Source: an uncultured Lachnospiraceae bacterium
GTDB lineage: Bacteria > Bacillota > Clostridia > Lachnospirales > Lachnospiraceae
Assembly (NCBI GenBank): GCA_902797705.1
Contig: CADBTX010000166.1
Location: forward strand, 1-13,017
Direction of reading: 5' to 3'
DNA length: 13,017 nt
Shown: one piece after another, positions 7,121 to 13,017 of the stretch
Layout: each line of letters starts with the position of its first letter
Numbering within the stretch: the first letter of the stretch is position 1
Notes under the pieces: generated by a model
What the model saw: the letters and a program-made list of their open reading frames with translations, nothing else
The model's database searches: none
What the model was told of the DNA's origin: nothing
Program-made: the position numbers and the translations under genes

Positions 7121-7198
7121 ATGTAGCTTTAAGTTTTCGAAGAAAAGTTAAAGCTACGTAGGCCACGGCTCCGCGAAGCGGAATTTAGTTGCCGTGGC
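7121..7198 (+). other. Two-hairpin structured element, copy 2 (chemoreceptor leader)
   Basis: Hairpin 1 pairs GTAGCTTTAA (7123-7132) with TTAAAGCTAC (7148-7157). It continues past one G-G mismatch as TTTTC-GAA-GAAAA (7134-7146), and two further base pairs are possible at its foot. Hairpin 2 has a perfect 8-bp outer stem, GCCACGGC (7162-7169) with GCCGTGGC (7191-7198). It encloses an inner hairpin TCCGC-GAA-GCGGA (7170-7182) and the linker ATTTAGTT (7183-7190). The architecture and the core around GCGAAGC and TTTA match copy 1 at 88-159, while the stem sequences differ. It ends 31 bases before the chemoreceptor ATG. CTCC in the inner stem (7169-7172) could alternatively pair with GGAG of that gene's ribosome-binding site (7219-7222). 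Confidence 0.7.
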
Positions 7199-7229
7199 TA
7201 TCCCATCCATAACTTTCAGGAGGTATTTT

Positions 7230-8996
7230 ATGAGAATCAAGGAAGAGAATCTCGACATTGATGTTCGTGATTCAAAGGCATCGAAAAAAAAGAAGTCCGA
7301 CGGTCTTACAGGACTTCCTTCAATTAAGCATTATGTGCTGATACTGCTGGCTGCCAGCATGCTCATCGTTTCAGTCATACTGGTGCAGATGGCTGTAAAT
7401 TCCTTCTCCAAGGAAGAGCAGCGTCTTGTTAAGAATAACATGCTTGAAATGGCTAATTCCTACGGCGAGACCGTCAATTCCCGTTTTGCCACCTTCGGAA
7501 CACTTTCTCTTGGCACCGCAGCCGAGATCCTTGAAGGGATAAAGATCCCGGGCGTTGATTCAAGCTACATATATCTCGTGGATAAGGAAGGAAACATGAT
7601 GTACCATCCCACGCCCGAGAAGATAGGCCAACCCGTGGAAAATGAGGTTGTAAAGGGCTTACGTTCCCAGATAGAGTCCGGCGTGATCCCTGAACCCGGT
7701 GTCATCGAATATACCTTCAAGGGTTCACAGAAGCTGGCCGCCTACTACATCACGGAAAAGGGCGGAAATATGATACTTGTTGTAAGTGCGGATAAGAAGG
7801 ACGTGCTTGAACCCATAAACAAGTTCCGTTTTACCGCCATCCTTACCTTTATCATCTGTGTACTTGTGCTTTCGGTGATCATGTATTTCCTTGTAAGCAT
7901 AGTATTGAGGCCCATCGGCGTCATCGTAAACCTTATCGACAGGACCGCGGCCCTTGATTTTACCCATGATCCCGCTACGGATGCGGTTGTAAAGAGAAGA
8001 GATGAGACCGGACAGATCACCCGTTCTATCGGAAACATGAGAAAGGTCATAAGGGGTATCGTCCATGAGATCGACGAGGCCAGCAACAGCCTCCATACAA
8101 ATGCCAACGACCTTAAGGATACCACCAATCAGGTCAACATCAATTCTTCCGATAACTCTGCCACCAGCGAAACACTTGCTGCAGGAATGGAAGAGACCAG
8201 CGCAAATGCCGAGACCATCAATAACAATATTCTGGATATCTTTGAGAATGTTCAGGATATCAGCAAGGTTGCCAGCGATTCCGAGGCATCCGCTTCAGAG
8301 ATCCAGACCAAGGTTGACAAGCTTTCAAAGGATGTGCTGAAGGCCCAGAAGAATACCCAGGATATCTACAGTTCCGTTAAGGTCCAGTCTGAAGAAGCCA
8401 TTGAGAAATCAAAGGCAGTTCAGAAGATCAATGCTCTTACGGAGACCATCAAGTCCATTGCCGACCAGACCAACCTGCTTTCCCTCAATGCTTCCATCGA
8501 GGCAGCAAGAGCCGGAGAGTCGGGAAGAGGATTCGCGGTTGTTGCTGAAGAGATCGGTTCGCTTGCGACCCAGTCCGGTGAGACTGTTGACGGTATCAGC
8601 GAGATCGTTTCGGAAGTCAATGACGCTGTTACCAGCATGTCACAGTGTCTCCAGGAAATGCTTGATTTCATTGACAAGAACGTAATGCGCGACTATGAGT
8701 CCTTCAGCGAGGTCACAAATTCCTACAATACCGACGCCCATTTCTTCGGTGAGAACATGAGCGACATAAGGACCAGGATAGAAGGACTTACCACCACCAT
8801 CGATGACATTAAAGCTGCCATCTCCGGCATCAATGATACCATGGGAGACGCTGCAAACGGCGTTACCGATGTGGCCCAGAGGACCTCTGACGTGGTACGT
8901 CTCACTGAGCACACCAACGATCTTGTGGAGCAGAGCACCATTTATTCCGAGGATCTCCGCCGCATCGTTGAACAGTTCAGGCTGGGAAATAACTGA
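7230..8996 (+). CDS. Methyl-accepting chemotaxis protein (Cache-HAMP-MA)
   Basis: This 588-residue chemoreceptor senses an outside signal and controls the CheA kinase at the inner face of the membrane. A charged cytoplasmic head with KKKK at 19-22 precedes membrane segment 1 (about 35-55). An extracytoplasmic Cache-like sensor follows (about 60-198; note [15 protein letters not shown]). Membrane segment 2 is at about 201-223, a HAMP domain at about 224-275, and a long coiled-coil signalling domain comes last. The kinase-binding hairpin tip is at about 415-435 ([20 protein letters not shown]). No C-terminal CheR-tethering pentapeptide is seen; it ends RLGNN. ATG 7230 is chosen because AGGAGG (7218-7223) lies six bases upstream. 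An in-frame GTG at 7194 falls inside the structured element and is unlikely. The gene stands alone, divergent from tmcAL, with no chemotaxis neighbours. The ligand is unknown; Cache domains often bind small organic acids or amino acids. Confidence 0.93.
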   Translation: MRIKEENLDIDVRDSKASKKKKSDGLTGLPSIKHYVLILLAASMLIVSVILVQMAVNSFSKEEQRLVKNNMLEMANSYGETVNSRFATFGTLSLGTAAEILEGIKIPGVDSSYIYLVDKEGNMMYHPTPEKIGQPVENEVVKGLRSQIESGVIPEPGVIEYTFKGSQKLAAYYITEKGGNMILVVSADKKDVLEPINKFRFTAILTFIICVLVLSVIMYFLVSIVLRPIGVIVNLIDRTAALDFTHDPATDAVVKRRDETGQITRSIGNMRKVIRGIVHEIDEASNSLHTNANDLKDTTNQVNINSSDNSATSETLAAGMEETSANAETINNNILDIFENVQDISKVASDSEASASEIQTKVDKLSKDVLKAQKNTQDIYSSVKVQSEEAIEKSKAVQKINALTETIKSIADQTNLLSLNASIEAARAGESGRGFAVVAEEIGSLATQSGETVDGISEIVSEVNDAVTSMSQCLQEMLDFIDKNVMRDYESFSEVTNSYNTDAHFFGENMSDIRTRIEGLTTTIDDIKAAISGINDTMGDAANGVTDVAQRTSDVVRLTEHTNDLVEQSTIYSEDLRRIVEQFRLGNN

Positions 8997-9021
8997 AATA
9001 CAAACATAAGGACTTTCTCTT

Positions 9022-9039
9022 GTTTTTCATCAGAAAAAC
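9022..9039. repeat. Short AT-rich inverted repeat after the chemoreceptor
   Basis: GTTTTTC (9022-9028) and GAAAAAC (9033-9039) form a 7-bp stem with the loop ATCA. It lies 25 bases after the chemoreceptor stop. It is weak and has no following T-tract, so a terminator role is doubtful. It overlaps the region where a -35 for mutS would be expected. Confidence 0.35.
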
Positions 9040-9048
9040 TAGAATCTG

Positions 9049-9057
9049 TGTTATAAT
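9049..9057 (+). promoter_or_regulatory. Extended -10 promoter for mutS-mutL
   Basis: TGTTATAAT is a perfect consensus -10 with the extended TG-n motif. No good -35 is present at 16-18 bases, which extended -10 promoters tolerate. Predicted transcription start is near 9062-9065, inside the hairpin at 9058-9085, so the mRNA would begin with a stable stem-loop. Confidence 0.6.
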
Positions 9058-9085
9058 TTTAGCCGGCGGTTTTCCGCCGGCTAAA
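9058..9085. terminator. GC-rich hairpin: chemoreceptor terminator or 5' stem-loop of mutS mRNA
   Basis: A perfect 12-bp stem, TTTAGCCGGCGG (9058-9069) with CCGCCGGCTAAA (9074-9085), has a TTTT loop. Its position, 61 bases after the chemoreceptor stop and before mutS, fits a transcription terminator. The downstream sequence is only moderately T-rich (TTATTGCTTTT), and the promoter-like TGTTATAAT abuts it on the left. Either it ends chemoreceptor transcripts, or it caps the 5' end of the mutS message, or both. Confidence 0.6.
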
Positions 9086-9135
9086 TTATTGCTTTTACTG
9101 AGTAAAAAAATAAATTTGGATATCGGAGAATTCCT

Positions 9136-11841
9136 TTGGATTTTACTGAAATAAAAAAAGATAAAAACCTTTCTCCCATGATGGCTCACTATATCTCCAT
9201 GAGGGAAAAGTATGAAGGCTGCGTGCTTTTTTACCGTCTCGGCGACTTTTACGAGATGTTTTTTGATGATGCGGAAAATGTTTCACGGGAACTGGACATC
9301 GCACTTACGGGAAAATCCTGCGGTCTTCCGGAAAAGGCCCCTATGTGCGGAGTCCCCTTTCATTCCGTGGATATCTACCTGAATCAGCTGGTGGAAAAGG
9401 GCTATAAGGTGGCGATCTGTGAGCAGCTGGAGGACCCCAGGACCGCAAAGGGCATAGTAAAACGTGACGTTGTCCGGATAGTGACTCCCGGAACCAGCAT
9501 AGATGTCCAGTCCATGGACAATTCCAAAAACAGTTTCCTCATGTCGGTGGTATATGCGGGAAGCCGATTCGGCGTTTCCGCTTCCGACCTCACCACCGGT
9601 ATCTTTAAGGTCACCGAGTGCGGATCCTTTAACGCCCTTATGGATGAGATCTATAAGCTGATGCCAAAGGAGATAATCTGCAATAAGGATCTCCTTATGA
9701 CAGGCTTTAATCCGCCTGAACTCCGCTCAAAGCTGGGTATAATCGTTAATATCCCGGACAACCGACTTTTCCGTGAGGACAACGCAAAGGAGGCTCTGGA
9801 ATCCCACTTTAAGGTGCAAAGCCTGGACGGTCTGGGACTGGCTGATTTCCCCATAGGCATAATGGCCGCAGGAGCTATCTTATCCTACCTTAAAGAAACC
9901 CAGAAAAACGGCCTTTCAAATATCCTGACCGTACATCCCTATGTGAGTTCCGACTATCTTCTCATAGATTCCGCTTCCAGACGGAATCTGGAGCTTACGG
10001 AGACCTTGAGGGACAAGAGACGTAAAGGGAGCCTGTTCTGGGTCCTTGACCGCACGAAGACCGCCATGGGCGGCAGGAAGCTCAGGAACTGCATTGAAGA
10101 ACCCCTTATCAATGCGGAAGAGATAGTAAAGAGACTGGATGCGGTAGAGGAGTTAAATCAGAATGTCATGGACAGGGATGAGCTCCGGGAATACCTGAGT
10201 CCCATCTATGATCTGGAGCGGCTCTTATGCAAGGTGACTTACGGCTCCGCAAATCCCCGGGATATCATCATGCTGAAGACCTCCTTTGACATGCTGCTCC
10301 CGGTGAAGAACCTCCTTAAATCCTTTCATTCCCCTCTTTTGACGGAGCTGGAGGAAAGGCTTGATCCCCTTCGTGACTTAAGAGATGAGATTGACAGAGC
10401 GATACTTGATGATGCGCCCATTACGCAGAAGGACGGGGGCATAATAAAGGACGGCTACGACAAAAACGTGGATGAGCTCCGTTCAATAAAGCAAAACGGG
10501 GCGAAAATGCTGGCTGAGCTGGAAGAAAGGGAAAAGGAAAGGACAGGCATAAAGAACTTAAGGATCAAATTCAGCAAGGTTTTCGGTTATGCCATAGAGG
10601 TCACCAATTCCAACCTTGACCGGGTCCCTTCCGACTACATAAGAAAGCAGACGCTGGCCGGAAGCGAGCGCTATACCACTGCTGAATTAAAGGAGATGGA
10701 GGATAAACTCCTTAATTCCGAGGAACGGTTAAAGGAGCTGGAATACAGGCTTTTTGACTCCGTCAGGAAATTGATGGGAGACAATGTGTCAAGGATCCTG
10801 AGCTCGGCCGATACCCTGGCCAATATCGACTTTCTCCAGTCCCTTTCCTATGTGGCGGAACACAACAATTACTGCAGGCCGAAGATCAATGAAAAAGGCT
10901 ATATCCATGTAAAGAACGCCCGCCACCCCGTGGTGGAACTCATGATATCTGCCAATGACAGTTATATCCCAAATGACATAAACCTGGACACCGGGAAAAA
11001 TCTGATATCCATAATAACCGGTCCCAATATGGCGGGAAAATCCACATATATGAGGAGCTGCGCCCTTATCACTCTTATGGCCCATATCGGTTCCTTTGTG
11101 CCGGCAAAATCAGCGGATATCTCCATAGTTGACAGGATATTTACAAGGGTCGGGGCCAGCGATGATCTTGCAAGCGGCCAGTCCACCTTTATGGTGGAGA
11201 TGACGGAGGTTGCAAATATCTTAAGGAATGCAACGGACAGATCCCTTTTGATCCTGGATGAGATAGGCCGCGGCACCTCCACCTTTGACGGACTTTCCAT
11301 CGCCTGGGCCGTGATAGAGCATATAGCGGATAAGAACAAGCTCGGGGCAAAGACCCTTTTTGCCACTCATTACCATGAGCTCACGGAACTGGAGGGGAAG
11401 ATCCCGGGACTTATTAATTACTGCGTAGCCGTTAAGGAAAACGGCAAGGATGTGGTGTTCTTAAGAAAGATAATCCGGGGAGGAGCCGACAGATCCTACG
11501 GTATCCATGTGGCGAGGCTGGCAGGGGTTCCGGATTCGGTGACGGAGAGAGCGGAAATGATAGCCGCGGATCTCGCGGATAACGATATCACCTATAGCAT
11601 CGGCGCCATTGCGGATGAAGGCGGTGCAAGGATAATCGGAAACGGCCGGGGCGTAAAACGCTATGACGAGGTGGACTTAAACCAGATCTCACTCTTTGAT
11701 ACCTTAAGCGACAATGATATCCTGAAGGAATTAAAGGAACTGGACTTAAGCCACATGACACCCATGGATGCGCTGAATCATTTATACAAACTGCAAAATG
11801 ACATAAAGAACAGGTGGAAAGCTGATGATCAGGGTACTTGA
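9136..11841 (+). CDS. mutS: DNA mismatch repair protein MutS
   Basis: This 901-residue protein has a full MutS1 length. MutS finds mismatches and small loops and recruits MutL in an ATP-dependent manner. The mismatch-reading Phe-x-Glu is F38-Y39-E40 in RLGDFYEMF. Walker A is GPNMAGKST (629-637), Walker B has Asp708-Glu709 (LLILDEIGRGTS), and the TFATHYHEL signature follows. A QISLF motif at 850-854 fits the beta-clamp-binding consensus. Start: TTG 9136 is preceded by GGAG with a seven-base spacer. The first ATG (9178) would remove residues just before PMMAHY, which are conserved in position in the family, so the TTG is preferred. The gene probably has its own extended -10 promoter at 9049. 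It overlaps mutL by 17 bases, which implies coupled expression. Confidence 0.96.
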   Translation: MDFTEIKKDKNLSPMMAHYISMREKYEGCVLFYRLGDFYEMFFDDAENVSRELDIALTGKSCGLPEKAPMCGVPFHSVDIYLNQLVEKGYKVAICEQLEDPRTAKGIVKRDVVRIVTPGTSIDVQSMDNSKNSFLMSVVYAGSRFGVSASDLTTGIFKVTECGSFNALMDEIYKLMPKEIICNKDLLMTGFNPPELRSKLGIIVNIPDNRLFREDNAKEALESHFKVQSLDGLGLADFPIGIMAAGAILSYLKETQKNGLSNILTVHPYVSSDYLLIDSASRRNLELTETLRDKRRKGSLFWVLDRTKTAMGGRKLRNCIEEPLINAEEIVKRLDAVEELNQNVMDRDELREYLSPIYDLERLLCKVTYGSANPRDIIMLKTSFDMLLPVKNLLKSFHSPLLTELEERLDPLRDLRDEIDRAILDDAPITQKDGGIIKDGYDKNVDELRSIKQNGAKMLAELEEREKERTGIKNLRIKFSKVFGYAIEVTNSNLDRVPSDYIRKQTLAGSERYTTAELKEMEDKLLNSEERLKELEYRLFDSVRKLMGDNVSRILSSADTLANIDFLQSLSYVAEHNNYCRPKINEKGYIHVKNARHPVVELMISANDSYIPNDINLDTGKNLISIITGPNMAGKSTYMRSCALITLMAHIGSFVPAKSADISIVDRIFTRVGASDDLASGQSTFMVEMTEVANILRNATDRSLLILDEIGRGTSTFDGLSIAWAVIEHIADKNKLGAKTLFATHYHELTELEGKIPGLINYCVAVKENGKDVVFLRKIIRGGADRSYGIHVARLAGVPDSVTERAEMIAADLADNDITYSIGAIADEGGARIIGNGRGVKRYDEVDLNQISLFDTLSDNDILKELKELDLSHMTPMDALNHLYKLQNDIKNRWKADDQGT

Positions 11842-13017
11842 CAGGAATACCATAGAAAAGATAGCTGCAGGTGAGGTGATAGAGAGGCCCCAGTCAATAG
11901 TTAAGGAACTATTGGAAAATGCAGTGGATGCCGGAGCCACCCACATTTCCGTGGATATCAGAAACGGCGGCATCGATATGATAAGGATCTCTGATAACGG
12001 CAGCGGTATAGACAGGAATGAGGTCCGTACTGCCTTTCTTGCCCATGCCACCAGTAAGCTCAGTAAGATAGAGGATCTTTATTCCATAAAGAGTCTCGGC
12101 TTCAGGGGAGAAGCCCTCTCCAGCATCGCAGCCGTTTCGAAGGTAGAACTCTTAACCAAGACCCGGGAAGATCCTGTGGGCATAAAGTATGTGATAGAAG
12201 GCGGGATCGAAGCGGAATTTACCGAGGCGGGAGTTCCTGACGGCACCACCTTTATCGTTAAAGATCTGTTTTACAATACTCCCGCAAGAAGGAAGTTCTT
12301 AAAGAGCCCTGGGACCGAAGCCGGATATATCAGCACTCTTGTGGAGGAAATGGCTCTTTCAAACCCTTCGGTTTCATTTAAGTACAGTGTAAACGGAAAT
12401 AACAGGATCCTTACCTCCGGCAACGGAGATCTTAAGGAAGTGATCTACAGGATCTACGGCAGGGAGATATCGGATTCCCTTCTTCCTCTTGAGGCTTCGA
12501 CGGATGAAATGCAGCTTACTGGCTTTATAACGAAGCCCTTTGTGGCGAGATCCAGCCGTGCCATGGAAAATTATTTTGTGAACGGACGCTACGTGAAGGA
12601 TGATGTCATGGCAAAGGCCATAGAGGACGGCTACGCAGGCTTCCTTATGCAGCATCGGTTCCCCCTTACCGTTCTTTTGCTGAATATCCCCCCTGCTGAT
12701 CTGGATGTAAATGTGCATCCGAGAAAGATGGAGATCAAGTTTTCAGACCAGAGTAAGATCTATAGCTTTGTAAGGAATGCCGTAAAGGATGCCCTGCAGA
12801 ACAGGGAATTTATAAATGATTTTTCATTTGAAAAGGAAAGTAAAAGGGCTCCCGAAGCTGTAAAACCGGAAAGCAATGCCCCGGAACCCTTTGAGATCCC
12901 TCATTCATCCGAAGGGAATGCCCCTCATGTCCCTTCTGAAAAAGAAGTCCCCGGTTCCTTAAACGCTTCTAAAGACCCGGAGATCACGGGATTTAAGGAA
13001 GAAAACGCCTATCATGT
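11825..13017 (+). CDS. mutL: DNA mismatch repair protein MutL (incomplete at window end)
   Basis: The reading frame is open from ATG 11825 to the window end, about 397 codons, with no stop. MutL links MutS to downstream repair. The N-terminal GHKL ATPase is complete: ELLENAVDAGA (28-38, with the catalytic Glu28 and magnesium-binding Asn32), SDNGSGI (56-62) and GFRGEAL (92-98). Then comes FYNTPARRKFL, and later NVHPRKMEIKF, which closes the N-terminal domain. After about residue 335 the sequence turns into the Pro/Glu/Ser-rich linker. The C-terminal dimerisation domain, and its endonuclease motif if present, lie outside the window. The start has AGGTGG (11812-11817) seven bases upstream. It overlaps the last 17 bases of mutS in another frame, a typical mutS-mutL operon arrangement. 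Confidence 0.95.
   Translation, partial: MIRVLDRNTIEKIAAGEVIERPQSIVKELLENAVDAGATHISVDIRNGGIDMIRISDNGSGIDRNEVRTAFLAHATSKLSKIEDLYSIKSLGFRGEALSSIAAVSKVELLTKTREDPVGIKYVIEGGIEAEFTEAGVPDGTTFIVKDLFYNTPARRKFLKSPGTEAGYISTLVEEMALSNPSVSFKYSVNGNNRILTSGNGDLKEVIYRIYGREISDSLLPLEASTDEMQLTGFITKPFVARSSRAMENYFVNGRYVKDDVMAKAIEDGYAGFLMQHRFPLTVLLLNIPPADLDVNVHPRKMEIKFSDQSKIYSFVRNAVKDALQNREFINDFSFEKESKRAPEAVKPESNAPEPFEIPHSSEGNAPHVPSEKEVPGSLNASKDPEITGFKEENAYH

Overview
This window reads as a stretch of ordinary chromosome from a Gram-positive Clostridia bacterium, most likely a Lachnospiraceae member. The protein sequences point that way, as do frequent AGG/AGA/ATA codons and gene pairs typical of that group (polA-coaE, an ACT-domain gene with a UPF0210 gene, mutS-mutL). 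This is an inference from protein resemblance, not a database match. No insertion sequence, phage gene, CRISPR array, tRNA or rRNA was seen.

Layout. Bases 1-86 are the last codons of polA. A structured non-coding stretch follows (88-159), then a plus-strand gene run: coaE (185-784), a long FtsA/PilM-like actin-family gene (852-3203), a YycJ/WalJ metallo-hydrolase (3205-4029), an ACT-domain gene (4097-4369) and a UPF0210 gene (4411-5775). A strong intrinsic terminator (5804-5833) ends this run. It lies inside the coding sequence of the convergent minus-strand gene tmcAL (5765-7018). An AT-rich intergenic region of about 210 bases (7019-7229) separates tmcAL from a divergent chemoreceptor gene (7230-8996). 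It holds promoter-like sequences, a TTGCAA-type palindrome and a second copy of the structured element. After a 139-base gap with an extended -10 promoter and a GC-rich hairpin come mutS (9136-11841) and mutL (11825 to the window end, incomplete), overlapping by 17 bases.

Genes and roles. PolA and MutS/MutL serve DNA replication and mismatch repair. CoaE makes the last step of coenzyme A. YycJ/WalJ relatives are linked to cell-wall and DNA-repair physiology. The FtsA-like protein is an actin-fold ATPase with a long repetitive C-terminal part. TmcAL modifies the wobble base of elongator tRNA-Met. The chemoreceptor is a membrane Cache-HAMP-MA protein.

The most unusual item is a two-hairpin element found twice (88-159 and 7121-7198), each copy ending about 25-31 bases before a start codon. 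The copies share a core (CTCYGCGAAGCRGA followed by RTTTARWT). Their outer stems differ in sequence yet both pair perfectly or nearly so, which is the pattern expected of a selected RNA or DNA fold. I do not recognise it as a named motif. Whether it is a cis-regulatory RNA leader or a dispersed palindromic repeat cannot be settled from two copies.
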